A stretch of 64,000 bases of DNA from Ralstonia sp. SET104 (GCF_003851545.1 NZ_BHVX01000016.1:43424-107423), one strand, 5' to 3'. Numbered from the stretch's first letter, positions 27,322 to 37,044 are shown. Translations and numbers: made by a program. The notes: generated by a model from the sequence alone, not told the origin.

Positions 27322-27822
27322 CTATTTGAACGAGTAGCCCACTGTCACCATGAACCCGCTGGTCCAGAAGAACTGCACTTCGCCACGGAACTGGCCGGCC
27401 TTGTAACCGAGCGCCGGCAGGATGCCCGGCGAGAAGCCCTTGTAGTTGAACGGCACCTTGTTCTGGTACTCGCCCTTGTAGCCGTGCAGGATGCCGCCGG
27501 TCAGCTTGCCGTAGAAATTGGTGCTGCCAAGGTTCCACAGGTACCCCCCGTACGCCAATTGCGAGAACTGGCCGAACGAGTTCTGGAATGCCGCCGCGCC
27601 TACCAGCCAGCCGTTGTCGCGGCGCCATTCGACGCCCACCAGCGGCGAATACTTGATGTAGTGATCGTCCCGGCTGTAGTGCATGTTGTAGATGCTGGCC
27701 TGAACGGAGATCTCGTCGCCGGGTTCGAAGATATCGGCAAAGGCAGGCGATGCGCCCGCCAGAAGCGCTGCGCCAATGGCAGCGCCGCGAAGCTTTGCAG
27801 TCAAAGAAGAAAAAGTAGCCAT
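27322..27822 (-). CDS. Small outer-membrane beta-barrel protein, PagP-like
   Basis: A 166-residue protein with a signal peptide (cut near AFA-DIF, residue ~30) and a mature part of about 136 residues made of alternating amphipathic strands, ending FMVTVGYSFK, as in an eight-stranded barrel. Segments line up by eye with the lipid A palmitoyltransferase PagP: a His in IYNMHYSRDD at the position of the catalytic His, and GAAAFQNSFGQF at the place of AMAFKDS, so the catalytic Asp-Ser would be Asn-Ser here. It may be a PagP relative with altered or no activity, or an unrelated barrel. Confidence 0.5.
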   Translation of the reverse strand: MATFSSLTAKLRGAAIGAALLAGASPAFADIFEPGDEISVQASIYNMHYSRDDHYIKYSPLVGVEWRRDNGWLVGAAAFQNSFGQFSQLAYGGYLWNLGSTNFYGKLTGGILHGYKGEYQNKVPFNYKGFSPGILPALGYKAGQFRGEVQFFWTSGFMVTVGYSFK

Positions 27823-27924
27823 ATCCACGCGAACACGTCCGAGCCAAACGCTCGCGAAGCCCTTGCTTGGGGCCGACGTGATTCCCTATGTCGTTTTGTG
27901 TGTGGGAATGTTGGGCGAGATGGG

Positions 27925-27940
27925 CTGACGTTTCCGTCAG
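27925..27940. promoter_or_regulatory. Degenerate LiuR-type palindrome upstream of icmF
   Basis: CTGACGTTTCCGTCAG agrees with the site at 28088 (TTGACGTTTACGTCAA) at 13 of 16 positions and keeps 6-bp inverted arms. It lies 163 bp upstream of the stronger site and about 100 bp upstream of the barrel protein gene, so it could serve either gene. Confidence 0.35.
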
Positions 27941-28085
27941 ATCGGTCCTAAAAATAAGAATTTGCTGACGCTTCAGGTCGGTGCGGCGGACACCATCGGG
28001 TTGTCGCTGGACAACTCCGGCTGCGGGGGCATTGCATGGCCGCACGGGGCGCGCAGCGTGGATCAGCCCGCTCTTTTGGGGGTGA

Positions 28086-28105
28086 GGTTGACGTTTACGT
28101 CAACC
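28086..28105. promoter_or_regulatory. LiuR-type operator upstream of icmF
   Basis: Two 9-bp inverted arms (GGTTGACGT / ACGTCAACC) around TT, containing the core TTGACGTTTACGTCAA that also precedes ghrA, liuA and liuR in this window. It lies 97 bp upstream of the icmF start codon. MerR-family LiuR binds this type of palindrome in branched-chain amino-acid catabolic operons. The 379-bp gap 27823-28201 holds this site, the degenerate copy and no other gene. Confidence 0.72.
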
Positions 28106-28201
28106 CCGAAAATACTGTCTGCTCGACGCTTGACCGGCACGCCACGCTCTGTGCGGCGCACAACACATCCAAGGCCGGTGCCACTCAGACAAGGTGGAGA
28201 C

Positions 28202-31200
28202 ATGACCGATCTTTCCGCAGCCCGCGCAGCCGCCCAGACGCCTGCCAGCGAACCCGCGCCGGTGCGCAACAAGGTGCGCTTCGTGACGGCCGCCTCGCTG
28301 TTCGATGGGCATGACGCGTCGATCAACATCATGCGGCGCATCCTGCAATCCATGGGCTGCGAGGTGATCCACCTCGGGCACAACCGCTCGGTGGACGAGG
28401 TGGTCAACGCCGCGTTGCAGGAAGACGTGCAGGGCATTGCCGTGTCCAGCTACCAGGGTGGCCACGTTGAATACTTCCAATACATGATCGACGCGCTGCG
28501 CGCGCGCGGCGGCGAACACATCCAGGTGTTCGGCGGCGGCGGCGGCGTGATTGTGCCGGCGGAGATCCGCGCGCTGCAGGACTACGGCGTGGCGCGCATC
28601 TACAGCCCCGAAGACGGCCAGCGCATGGGCCTGGTCGGCATGATTGCCGACATGGTGCAGCGCTGCGATATCGATCTCTCCACCTTTGCGCCCGCCACGC
28701 TGGAGCCCGTTGCCAACGGTAACCGCCGGGCGCTTGCGCAACTGATTACCGCGCTGGAATCGGGCCGCATCGATCCGGCCTTGCGCGCGGCGGTGCACGC
28801 GGCCGCGGCCACCAACTCCACGCCGGTGCTCGGCATCACGGGCACCGGTGGCGCGGGCAAGTCATCGCTCACGGATGAGCTGATCCGCCGCTTCCGGCTC
28901 GATCAGCAAGACACACTGCGTATTGCCGTCATCTCGATCGACCCCTCGCGGCGCAAGTCGGGCGGGGCGCTGCTGGGCGATCGCATCCGCATGAACGCGA
29001 TCAACCATCCGAACATCTTCGTGCGCTCGCTGGCCACGCGCGAGGCGAGCAGCGAGATTTCCGAGGCGTTGCCCGATGCGATTGCCGCCTGTCGTGCATG
29101 TGGCGCGGCAGGCTTCGACCTCATCATCGTGGAGACCTCCGGCATCGGTCAGGGCGATGCGGCCATCGTGCCGCATGTCGATCTGTCGCTGTACGTGATG
29201 ACGCCCGAGTTTGGCGCCGCCAGCCAGTTGGAGAAGATCGACATGCTCGACTTTGCCGATCTGGTGGCGATCAACAAGTTCGACCGCAAGGGCGCGCAGG
29301 ATGCGTGGCGCGATGTGGCCAAGCAGGTGCAGCGCAACCGCGAGCAGTGGCACGCCCGGCCCGAAGACATGCCGGTGTTCGGCACGCAGGCCTCGCACTT
29401 CAATGACGACGGCGTGACGGCGCTGTATCACGCGCTGGCCGATCGGCTGACTGAGCGCGGCATGGCGTTGACCGAACGGATGTTGCCGCGCCCGGCCGGC
29501 AAATGCTCCACCAGCCATGCCGCCATCGTGCCGCCTGCCCGCGTGCGCTACCTTGCGGAGCTGGCAGACACCGTGCGCGGCTACCACCGCCGTGTCGATG
29601 CGCAAAGCCGCGTCGCTCGCGAGCGCCAGCAATTGCAGGCCAGTCATCGCATGCTGGAAGCCGCTGGCACAAGCGTGCACACGCTGTCCGCGCTCGACAA
29701 GCTCGCGGCCGAACGCGACGCGCAACTCGGCGCCACCGAGCGCAAGCTGCTCGCCATGTGGCCTGACCTGCGCCGCGCCTATTCCGGCGACGAATACGTC
29801 GTCAAAATTCGCGACAAGGAAATCCGCACCGCGCTCACGCACACCACGCTTTCCGGCACCACCATCCGCAAGGTCGTGCTGCCGCCGTACGAAGACGACG
29901 GCGAAGTGCTCCGCTGGCTGATGCGCGAGAACGTGCCGGGATCGTTTCCGTACACTGCCGGCGTGTTCGCCTTCAAACGCGAGAACGAAGACCCGACGCG
30001 CATGTTCGCGGGCGAGGGCGATGCCTTTCGCACCAACCGTCGCTTCAAGCTCGTCTCTGAAGGCATGGACGCCAAGCGCTTGTCCACGGCGTTCGACTCC
30101 GTCACGCTGTATGGCGAAGACCCGGCTGTGCGCCCCGACATCTATGGCAAGGTCGGCAACTCGGGCGTGTCGATCGCCACGCTCGACGACATGGAGGTGC
30201 TGTATGACGGCTTTGACCTGACCAGCCCTGCCACCTCCGTCTCCATGACGATCAATGGCCCTGCACCGACCATTCTGGCGATGTTCATGAACACCGCCAT
30301 CGACCAGAATCTCGTCAGGTTCCGCGCCGACAACCACCGCGAGCCGACCGCCGACGAAGAGGCGAAGATCCGCGCGTGGGTGCTGCAGAACGTGCGCGGC
30401 ACGGTGCAGGCCGACATCCTCAAGGAGGATCAGGGGCAGAACACCTGCATCTTCTCGACCGAGTTTTCGCTCAAGGTGATGGGCGACATTCAGGAATATT
30501 TCGTGCACCACCAGGTGCGCAACTTTTACTCGGTATCGATCTCGGGCTATCACATTGCCGAGGCCGGCGCGAACCCGATCTCGCAGCTTGCGTTCACGCT
30601 GGCCAATGGCTTTACCTATGTGGAGGCGTACCTCGCGCGCGGCATGCACATTGATGACTTCGCGCCCAATCTGTCGTTCTTCTTCTCCAACGGCATGGAC
30701 CCGGAATACAGCGTGCTGGGCCGCGTTGCCCGCCGCATCTGGGCGGTGACGATGGCGACCAAGTACGGCGCGAATGAGCGCAGCCAGAAGCTGAAGTACC
30801 ACGTGCAGACCTCGGGCCGATCACTGCACGCGCAGGAGATTGCCTTCAACGACATCCGCACCACGCTGCAGGCGCTGATCGCCATCTACGACAACTGCAA
30901 CAGCCTGCACACGAATGCCTACGACGAGGCCATCACCACGCCCACGGCGGAATCTGTGCGGCGCGCGTTAGCCATCCAGCTCGTCATCAACCGCGAGTGG
31001 GGGCTGGCGAAATGCGAGAACCCGAATCAGGGCAGTTTCATCATCGACGAGTTGACGGATCTTGTTGAGGAGGCCGTGCTGCAGGAGTTCGAGCGTATTG
31101 CCGAGCGCGGTGGCGTGCTGGGGGCGATGGAGACTGGCTACCAGCGCGGCAAGATTCAGGAGGAGTCGATGCTGTATGAGCAGCGCAAGCATGATGGCTC

Positions 31201-31498
31201 GCTGCCGATCATTGGGGTGAACACGTTCCGCAATCCGGAGGTTGAGAGCGCGGTGCCGCCGCACATTGAGTTGGCGCGCTCCAGCGAGGAAGAGAAGCGG
31301 AGCCAGCTTGCGCGCTTGCAGGATTTTCATGCGCGCCACGCCGCGCATGCACCGGCCATGTTGCAGCGCCTGCAGCGTGCCGTGATCGAAGATCAGAACG
31401 TGTTCGCTGTGTTGATGGACGCCGTGCGGGTGTGTTCGCTTGGGCAGATTACGCATGCACTGTTTGAGGTGGGGGGGCAGTATCGGCGGAATATGTGA
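28202..31498 (+). CDS. icmF: IcmF, fused isobutyryl-CoA mutase with G-protein chaperone domain
   Basis: A 1098-residue fusion. Residues ~24-155 form the B12-binding domain ([18 protein letters not shown], with His37 as the likely lower cobalt ligand). Residues ~205-530 form a MeaI-type GTPase (P-loop [10 protein letters not shown] at 213-222, NKFD at 358-361). From ~560 to the end is the acyl-CoA mutase TIM barrel ([24 protein letters not shown], later [10 protein letters not shown]). It interconverts isobutyryl-CoA and n-butyryl-CoA, and relatives also act on isovaleryl/pivalyl-CoA; the GTPase maintains the cofactor. The ATG at 28202 has an AAGGTGGAG site. A TTG at 27962 would place the LiuR operator inside the gene and is rejected. 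The 3-hydroxybutyryl-CoA dehydrogenase gene next door would handle the butyryl-CoA product. Confidence 0.95.
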   Translation: MTDLSAARAAAQTPASEPAPVRNKVRFVTAASLFDGHDASINIMRRILQSMGCEVIHLGHNRSVDEVVNAALQEDVQGIAVSSYQGGHVEYFQYMIDALRARGGEHIQVFGGGGGVIVPAEIRALQDYGVARIYSPEDGQRMGLVGMIADMVQRCDIDLSTFAPATLEPVANGNRRALAQLITALESGRIDPALRAAVHAAAATNSTPVLGITGTGGAGKSSLTDELIRRFRLDQQDTLRIAVISIDPSRRKSGGALLGDRIRMNAINHPNIFVRSLATREASSEISEALPDAIAACRACGAAGFDLIIVETSGIGQGDAAIVPHVDLSLYVMTPEFGAASQLEKIDMLDFADLVAINKFDRKGAQDAWRDVAKQVQRNREQWHARPEDMPVFGTQASHFNDDGVTALYHALADRLTERGMALTERMLPRPAGKCSTSHAAIVPPARVRYLAELADTVRGYHRRVDAQSRVARERQQLQASHRMLEAAGTSVHTLSALDKLAAERDAQLGATERKLLAMWPDLRRAYSGDEYVVKIRDKEIRTALTHTTLSGTTIRKVVLPPYEDDGEVLRWLMRENVPGSFPYTAGVFAFKRENEDPTRMFAGEGDAFRTNRRFKLVSEGMDAKRLSTAFDSVTLYGEDPAVRPDIYGKVGNSGVSIATLDDMEVLYDGFDLTSPATSVSMTINGPAPTILAMFMNTAIDQNLVRFRADNHREPTADEEAKIRAWVLQNVRGTVQADILKEDQGQNTCIFSTEFSLKVMGDIQEYFVHHQVRNFYSVSISGYHIAEAGANPISQLAFTLANGFTYVEAYLARGMHIDDFAPNLSFFFSNGMDPEYSVLGRVARRIWAVTMATKYGANERSQKLKYHVQTSGRSLHAQEIAFNDIRTTLQALIAIYDNCNSLHTNAYDEAITTPTAESVRRALAIQLVINREWGLAKCENPNQGSFIIDELTDLVEEAVLQEFERIAERGGVLGAMETGYQRGKIQEESMLYEQRKHDGSLPIIGVNTFRNPEVESAVPPHIELARSSEEEKRSQLARLQDFHARHAAHAPAMLQRLQRAVIEDQNVFAVLMDAVRVCSLGQITHALFEVGGQYRRNM

Positions 31499-31549
31499 GG
31501 TGCCCCGCGCAGCGCGCGTTTTTTCGGGCCAGTACAATCTCGTACGCAT

Positions 31550-31565
31550 GCGAACGGTCGTTCGC
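31550..31565. promoter_or_regulatory. TetR-type palindromic operator before the 3-hydroxybutyryl-CoA dehydrogenase gene
   Basis: GCGAACGGTCGTTCGC is a palindrome with 7-bp arms around GT. It lies just downstream of a TACAAT -10-like box (31533-31538) and 25 bp before the start codon, a position suited to repression. Its GAACGGTCGTTC core looks like sites bound by TetR-family fatty-acid regulators; no such regulator gene lies in the window. Confidence 0.55.
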
Positions 31566-31590
31566 TTTTCTTAATCTTTAAGGAAGAAGC

Positions 31591-32445
31591 ATGGCAATTC
31601 AAACGGTCGGCATCGTTGGTGCCGGAACAATGGGTAACGGCATTGCACAGGCATGTGCCATGGTCGGGCTGGATGTGGTGATGGTGGATATCAGCGATGC
31701 TGCCGTGCAAAAGGGCATCGCCACCGTGGCAAGCAGCCTGGACCGCCTGATCAAGAAGGAAAAGCTGACCGAAGCCGACAAGGCCGCCGCGCTCGCGCGC
31801 ATCCAGGGCTCAACTTCGTACAACGACCTCAAGCGCGCCGACCTTGTGATCGAGGCCGCCACCGAGAATTTCGACCTGAAGGTGAAGATTCTCAAGCAGC
31901 TCGAAGCCGTTGCTGCGCCGCACGCCATCGTGGCGTCGAACACGTCGTCCATCTCGATCACCAAGCTGGCCGCCGTGCTGCAGGACGCCAGCCGCTTTAT
32001 CGGCATGCACTTCTTCAACCCGGTGCCGATGATGGCGCTGGTGGAAGTCATCCGCGGGCTGCAGACGAGCGATGCCACGCACGCCGCGGTTGAGGCGCTG
32101 GCGCATCAACTCGGCAAGACGCCAATCACGGTCAAGAACAGCCCGGGCTTTGTGGTCAACCGCATCCTGTGCCCAATGATCAACGAGGCGTTCTGCGTGC
32201 TGGGCGAGGGCCTGGCGTCGCCGGAAGAGATTGACGAAGGCATGAAGCTCGGCTGCAACCACCCGATCGGGCCGCTGGCACTGGCCGACATGATCGGCCT
32301 GGACACCATGCTGGCCGTGATGGAAGTGCTGTACACCGAGTTTGGTGATCCGAAATACCGCCCGGCCATGCTGATGCGCGAGATGGTGGCCGCCGGCTAC
32401 CTGGGCCGCAAGACCGGCCGTGGTGTGTACGACTATCGCAAGTAA
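31591..32445 (+). CDS. 3-hydroxybutyryl-CoA dehydrogenase
   Basis: A 284-residue protein with an N-terminal Rossmann fold (VGIVGAGTMGNGIAQACAMVGLDVVMVD) and the 3-hydroxyacyl-CoA dehydrogenase C-terminal domain. The catalytic His lies in FIGMHFFNPVPMMALVE and is paired with a Glu (VEVIRG); NSPGFVVNRIL follows. It oxidises (S)-3-hydroxybutyryl-CoA to acetoacetyl-CoA with NAD. Length matches the Hbd/PaaH-short family. An AAGGAAGA ribosome site precedes the ATG. Placed after icmF, it could take butyryl-CoA-derived intermediates toward acetyl-CoA. Confidence 0.93.
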   Translation: MAIQTVGIVGAGTMGNGIAQACAMVGLDVVMVDISDAAVQKGIATVASSLDRLIKKEKLTEADKAAALARIQGSTSYNDLKRADLVIEAATENFDLKVKILKQLEAVAAPHAIVASNTSSISITKLAAVLQDASRFIGMHFFNPVPMMALVEVIRGLQTSDATHAAVEALAHQLGKTPITVKNSPGFVVNRILCPMINEAFCVLGEGLASPEEIDEGMKLGCNHPIGPLALADMIGLDTMLAVMEVLYTEFGDPKYRPAMLMREMVAAGYLGRKTGRGVYDYRK

Positions 32446-32589
32446 CGGCGCGGCATTTGCGCTGTCCGCCAACTGTCAGGCCGGATTCGCGTGAACTGTC
32501 TGCAAGTGTGCATGGAGGCGGTGTGGCCCTGCGTTGATGATGACGCATCGCCACACCGCTTTTTTCTTGCTGATACACCGGACACCGCC

Positions 32590-33462
32590 ATGCCGCGCTA
32601 CGCCTTCCGTCTGCTCAACGTTTTTGCCGAAACCACCTTTGGTGGCAACCAGCTCGCCGTCTTTGAAGACGGCCGCGGCCTGGACGACGCCACCATGCAG
32701 GCCATCGGACGCCAGTTCAACCTGTCCGAGATCACCTTTATCTTTCCCGGCGAGGGTAACGATGGCGATGGCGATGGCGCCACGGCGCGTTTGCGCATCT
32801 TCACGCCCGACTATGAGATGCCGTTTGCCGGCCACCCGTCGCTGGGCACCGCGCAGGTGGTGCGCGAGCTGTACGGCCCGGGCAATGAACTGACGCTGCG
32901 CTGCGAGTCGGGCATCGTCTCGCTCACGGCGCAGGACGAGGGGTGGTCGCTCGTGCCGCCGCGCTCAGGGGCGCTGAATACGCGCGAAGCCGATCCCGCC
33001 ATCGCCGGGATGCTGGGGTTGGACACGGATGCGCTGGCGGGCCCGCCGCTGTGGGTCGACGCCGGGATCGAGCAACTGATGGTGCCGGTCAAGACGCGCG
33101 CCGATGTGGAGCGTGCCCGCCCGGACGCGACCGCATTTGATGCCTGGCCGCGCAGCCGCAACGATGGCCGCAATGCGTACGTCTTCACCATGCCCCGGCC
33201 TGGCAGCAATGATCCGGTGGTGTCGCGCTTCTTCTTCGAATACGGCACCGGCCTGTGGGAAGACCCAGGCACCGGCTCGGCGTGCGCCAATCTGGGCGGC
33301 TGGCTGCGTGCGACCGGCCATGCGTTGCCGGCAAGCTATCGCGTTGAGCAGGGCGCCGCAGTCGGCCGGCCTTGCCACCTGACACTGCGCGTGGATGCCG
33401 ACGGCACGATCCATGTGGGCGGCCGCGTGATCGAAATCGGCCGCGGCACGCTGACGATCTGA
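32590..33462 (+). CDS. PhzF family isomerase/epimerase
   Basis: A 290-residue protein of the PhzF/YddE family with its two mirrored halves. The N-terminal YAFRLLNVFAETTFGGNQLAV carries the conserved GGN, and Glu47 in FNLSEITF matches the acid/base residue of PhzF. The later FEYGTGLWEDPGTGSACANLGGWL carries the second-half signature DPGTGSA. Most members have unknown substrates; phenazine synthesis is not indicated because no other phz genes are present. The ATG at 32590 is chosen since upstream codons give a Cys-rich segment without homology. Confidence 0.87.
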   Translation: MPRYAFRLLNVFAETTFGGNQLAVFEDGRGLDDATMQAIGRQFNLSEITFIFPGEGNDGDGDGATARLRIFTPDYEMPFAGHPSLGTAQVVRELYGPGNELTLRCESGIVSLTAQDEGWSLVPPRSGALNTREADPAIAGMLGLDTDALAGPPLWVDAGIEQLMVPVKTRADVERARPDATAFDAWPRSRNDGRNAYVFTMPRPGSNDPVVSRFFFEYGTGLWEDPGTGSACANLGGWLRATGHALPASYRVEQGAAVGRPCHLTLRVDADGTIHVGGRVIEIGRGTLTI

Positions 33463-33495
33463 GTGCCAAGGCGCAAGCGGCGACGTCCAATTTGA

Positions 33496-33521
33496 GAGGG
33501 GGCGGATTGGCCAGCCCCCTC
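33496..33521. repeat. Inverted repeat between convergent genes
   Basis: GAGGGGGC and GCCCCCTC form an 8-bp stem with a 10-base loop between the PhzF gene and the convergent DUF1254 gene. There is no T-run, so a terminator role is uncertain. Confidence 0.5.
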
Positions 33522-33574
33522 GACGGGCGCAACCTCGGCAAGCTCGTGGTGCGCGTGGCCGAGGCTTGATCGCG

Positions 33575-35056
33575 CTATTGCAGTGTTGCGTCGTGGCGCT
33601 GCACGCCAGGCGGCAGCCACGACGCGTCGAGTGCCGCTTCCTTGGGCCAAGTCAGTTGCAGGCGCAACAGGAACGGGCCGGTGGGCGGCGGCAGCCAATT
33701 GTTGCGCATGCCCTTGGGCGGCGCGCGCTGGATCAGGATGTCGAGCGAGCCGTCGCGGTTCAGGCGTGGGTGGTCCGCCTCGCTCAGCACGTTGCGCAGG
33801 CTCCGGCGTTCAACCGTGCGGCGCGATTGCCCGGTGGGGCTCAGGGCGGCGATGGCCCAGCCTGCGTTCGCGGGCGGGAGCTGGTCGCGGTCGAAATGCA
33901 GCACGTAGCGGTGCGTGCTGTCCAGTGCCATGCCGTTGGCGTCGGCTTTGGCGGTGCCGATGAGCATGTCCTGCGGCAAATCAGTGCCGCCACCGTTCCA
34001 TGCCACGATGGCACGCTGTGCGTAGTCCAGCCCGTAGGCGCCGATCATGCGCGGGATGAACCAGCCGTTCTGTGTAAGGGGCGGCTGGGTAACGGCCAGC
34101 GCCAGCGTGTCGCGCGCTGCGGTCACGCCGCCTTCCAGCACCTTCAGGTTGGTGGTGCTCACGGCCTTGGCGTCAAAGGGCGCGCCGGGCACCAGTCCCA
34201 AATCGCGCAGCGACTGCAGCATCGTGGAATCGGCCGCGTGCGGCGGGTTGCTCTTGAGCAGTTCGGCAAAGCGCGTGAAGTAGCTGTTGGCGTCGAGCGC
34301 GGTCACGCGGCGGCGCGCGGCATCCAGGCTGACGTCGAGGTCGGTGGCCTTGTCTGCGTCCACCTTGGCTTCGGCTTCGGGCTCGCGCAGGGCGGTTTTG
34401 CCGAAAGCATCCAGCGGGGTGATGCGGTAGCGGTCCTGCACGCGGCGCGCGGCAGCCTGGTCGCGCGGGCCCGCCACCTGCGTGCGGGCCACTACCCAGA
34501 CGAGGCTGGTCGGCGCGGCAATCTGCTTGACGCCGGCAGGCAGGGTGCCCTCCCAGCCCGGCGGGGTGATGGCGTAGTGCGCTGCGCGTGCGCCAGTGGT
34601 GCGGTTGCCGAGCGATTCAAACACGTCGCTCCACCCATCGTGCAGCGCCACCCAGATGTGGCGGCGGCCGGCATCGGGCAGGCTCAGGACGACTGGGCCG
34701 TTACGCAAGTCGACGAAGGCGCTGCTGGCGAGCACGTCTACACGGGCGCGCACGCCGGTGGGCAGGGCTTCGTCTTCCGGCGTGCGCTGGTGCATGAACG
34801 TGCCGGCGGGCGCCAGCGCAGAGGTGGTCTGCAGCAGAGCGTCCGTCATCATCAACGGAAACGCGTACACATAGGCCGCGCGCACGAGCGCTTCGTTTGG
34901 CTGTGGCAAGCGTTGCTCGATGGGCGCCGTGGCCGTGGTACTGGCGTTCTGGGTGGAGCAGCCGGCCAGGCTCAGGGCAAGCGCCCAGGCCGTCACGCTC
35001 AGCGCCACGGCCGCCAGCTTGGTAAGCGGGCGCGCGGGCGCGGGGCAGTGCGTCAT
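33575..35056 (-). CDS. DUF1254/DUF1214 domain lipoprotein
   Basis: A 493-residue protein with a lipoprotein signal (LSLAGC-S lipobox near residue 34), then a DUF1254 domain (NEALVRAAYVYAFPLMMTDALLQTTSALA ... DTLASSAFVDLRNGPVVLSLPD-like core) and a DUF1214 domain near the C-terminus (NNWLPPPTGPFLLRLQLTWPKEAALDASWLPP). These paired domains are common in proteobacteria and of unknown function; the N-terminal cysteine would anchor it in a membrane facing the periplasm. The ATG at 35056 has an AGAGGAGAA ribosome site, whereas the longer frame to 35239 has none. Confidence 0.85.
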   Translation of the reverse strand: MTHCPAPARPLTKLAAVALSVTAWALALSLAGCSTQNASTTATAPIEQRLPQPNEALVRAAYVYAFPLMMTDALLQTTSALAPAGTFMHQRTPEDEALPTGVRARVDVLASSAFVDLRNGPVVLSLPDAGRRHIWVALHDGWSDVFESLGNRTTGARAAHYAITPPGWEGTLPAGVKQIAAPTSLVWVVARTQVAGPRDQAAARRVQDRYRITPLDAFGKTALREPEAEAKVDADKATDLDVSLDAARRRVTALDANSYFTRFAELLKSNPPHAADSTMLQSLRDLGLVPGAPFDAKAVSTTNLKVLEGGVTAARDTLALAVTQPPLTQNGWFIPRMIGAYGLDYAQRAIVAWNGGGTDLPQDMLIGTAKADANGMALDSTHRYVLHFDRDQLPPANAGWAIAALSPTGQSRRTVERRSLRNVLSEADHPRLNRDGSLDILIQRAPPKGMRNNWLPPPTGPFLLRLQLTWPKEAALDASWLPPGVQRHDATLQ

Positions 35057-35266
35057 CTTGTTCTCCTCTGTCGTCGGTGCGCGCAACAGGAAAACAGACG
35101 CCTGTCGGACATCCCCCCAAGGATGCTTGCGCATACGGTAGCGTGGTGGCCGATCCGGTGGCTCCGCGCATGTCGTGTCTTGAATCTTTGGAATGTAGGA
35201 GTGCGGCCCGCGCAAGTCAATTGAAGAGCAGGAGGGCATACTCGCCGGTTTGGAGCAGGTATGGCC

Positions 35267-36250
35267 TCAGAGGCGCAGGTGCAGCGCGAGGCGCAACCGG
35301 GCTGCGTCATATTCGGCCTTCAGGCGCGCCACGATTTCCGCCGTGGGCGGCAGATCGGCAATCTGCCCGACACCTTGCCCGGCGCCCCAGACGTCTTTCC
35401 AGGCCTTGGCGCGCGAGCTGCCGTCGCCAAAGTTCATCTTCGATTTGTCGGCCTCGGGCAGGGCGGCGGGGTCAAGACCGGCCAATTCGATGCTCTCGCG
35501 GATGTAGTTGCCGTGCACGCCGGTGAAAAGGTTGGTGTAGATGATGTCTGACGCGGCGGCACGCAGGATGGCGGTCTTGTAGCGCTCGGCCGCGTGCGCC
35601 TCCTGGCTGGCGATAAAGCGCGTGCCGATGTAGGCGAGGTCCGCGCCCATGGCTTGCGCGGCAAGAATGGCATCCCCCGTGGCAATAGCGCCCGACAGTG
35701 CGATCGGCCCGTCAAAGATGCGCCGCACTTCGCCCACCAGCGCGAAGGGCGACAGCGTGCCGGCGTGCCCGCCCGCGCCCGCAGCCACCAGGATCAGCCC
35801 GTCGACACCGGCTTCGAGCGCCTTTTCTGCGTGGCGCAGGTTGATCACGTCGTGCAGCACGATGCCGCCGTAGCTGTGCACGGCATCCAGAATCTCTTTG
35901 ACCGGGGCGCGCAGCGAGGTGATGAGGATCGGCACCTTGTGCTTGACGCACGTGGCCACGTCCTGCTCCAGTCGGGCGTTTGAGTGGTGCACGATCTGAT
36001 TGACCGCGAGTGGTCCAACCACGTCATCGGGATGTGCGGCCCGATATGCGGCCAGGTCTTCGTTGATCTGCGTGAGCCAGTCGTCCAGCACCTCGGCCGG
36101 GCGCGCGTTGAGCGCCGGAAACGCACCGACGATGCCGGCCTTGCACTGCGCCAGCACCAGCTCCGGGTAACTGACGATGAACATGGGCGAACCGATCACC
36201 GGCAGCGTCAGGTGTTGCAGCGCGGGCGGCAAATGCTTGGCGGCGGGCAT
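35267..36250 (-). CDS. NAD(P)H-dependent flavin oxidoreductase, nitronate monooxygenase family
   Basis: A 327-residue TIM-barrel flavoprotein: LPVIGSPMFIVSYPELVLAQCKAGIVGAFPALN at the N-terminus, VDGLILVAAGAGGHAGTLSPFALVGEVR with the FMN-phosphate loop, and ALSGAIATGDAILAAQAMGADLAYIGTRFIASQEAHA. Members oxidise alkyl nitronates or act as enoyl reductases; the GAGGHAG loop His is the usual catalytic residue. An AGGAGA ribosome site lies before the ATG at 36250. Confidence 0.9.
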   Translation of the reverse strand: MPAAKHLPPALQHLTLPVIGSPMFIVSYPELVLAQCKAGIVGAFPALNARPAEVLDDWLTQINEDLAAYRAAHPDDVVGPLAVNQIVHHSNARLEQDVATCVKHKVPILITSLRAPVKEILDAVHSYGGIVLHDVINLRHAEKALEAGVDGLILVAAGAGGHAGTLSPFALVGEVRRIFDGPIALSGAIATGDAILAAQAMGADLAYIGTRFIASQEAHAAERYKTAILRAAASDIIYTNLFTGVHGNYIRESIELAGLDPAALPEADKSKMNFGDGSSRAKAWKDVWGAGQGVGQIADLPPTAEIVARLKAEYDAARLRLALHLRL

Positions 36251-36352
36251 GGCATCTCCTGGATTGGCAAAGCACATACGGCAGGGGCAGAGCATATCGT
36301 TCGATTATAGGAACGATCCCGCACCCCGCCGTGTGCGATCTGCCGACCGGGT

Positions 36353-36901
36353 TCAGACATGAGCGTGCTGCGCAAGCAGTTCAATGAAGGCACGGTTGAA
36401 GGCGGGCAGATCATCGGGTTTGCGGCTGCTGACCCAGTTGCGGTCGGTCACCACTTCGCGGTCTACCCACACGCCACCGGCGTTGCGGATGTCATCCTGC
36501 AGCGTCGGCCAGCTCGTCAGCGTGCGCCCACGCACCAGCCCGGCCGACACCATGAGCCACGGCCCATGGCAGATCACCGCGATCGGCTTTTGCGCCCGCT
36601 CAAACGCTTGCACAAACGCCTGCGCGGCGGGCACGAGGCGCAGCGCATCGGCATTGAACACGCCGCCGGGCAGCACCAGGCCGTCGAAATCGTCGGGCTT
36701 GGCGTGATCGAGCGGCAGATCCACCTTGAAGGCGTCGCCCTTGGCAGCGTGGTGCAGGCCCGTCACGCTGGGGCCCGTGGGCGAAATTATGCTGACGTTG
36801 GCACCGGCGCTTTCCAACGCCTGCTTGGGGCTGGCCAGTTCGGCCTGCTCGAACAGGTCGTGGACGAGGATGGCGATGCGCATGTCATGCAACGGGGTCA
36901 T
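36353..36901 (-). CDS. DJ-1/PfpI family protein (YhbO-like)
   Basis: A 182-residue protein with the DJ-1/PfpI fold. The nucleophile elbow AVICHGPWLM has Cys111, and Glu18 in HDLFEQAEL is placed to lower its pKa. PfpI/YhbO proteins are stress-associated deglycase/peptidase-like enzymes. The ribosome site AAGGAG precedes the ATG at 36901. It is divergent from the dehalogenase-like hydrolase, with 143 bp between the start codons. Confidence 0.9.
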   Translation of the reverse strand: MTPLHDMRIAILVHDLFEQAELASPKQALESAGANVSIISPTGPSVTGLHHAAKGDAFKVDLPLDHAKPDDFDGLVLPGGVFNADALRLVPAAQAFVQAFERAQKPIAVICHGPWLMVSAGLVRGRTLTSWPTLQDDIRNAGGVWVDREVVTDRNWVSSRKPDDLPAFNRAFIELLAQHAHV

Positions 36902-37044
36902 GGCGGACTCCTTGTCAGAGAAATCGAGAGAAGAGAACAGCAGGGGATTGCCCCGCAACGCGCATGCCTGCTCTGCGCTAGCATGCTGGGCATTCGTTGC
37001 GCATCACTTCACTCATCGCTCATCGCTCACCGCCGGAGACTTGC

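Noticed and set aside
27962..28201. Upstream extension of icmF from a TTG codon
   Set aside because: It would place the LiuR-type operator inside the coding sequence, has no ribosome site, and the extra residues have no family match.
27823..28201. Cobalamin riboswitch ahead of the B12-dependent mutase
   Set aside because: I looked for the B12-box and the conserved helices and found only the TTGACGT-type palindromes.
28862..30802. A 646-codon minus-strand frame inside icmF
   Set aside because: Antisense shadow of the fused mutase; no recognisable sequence features.
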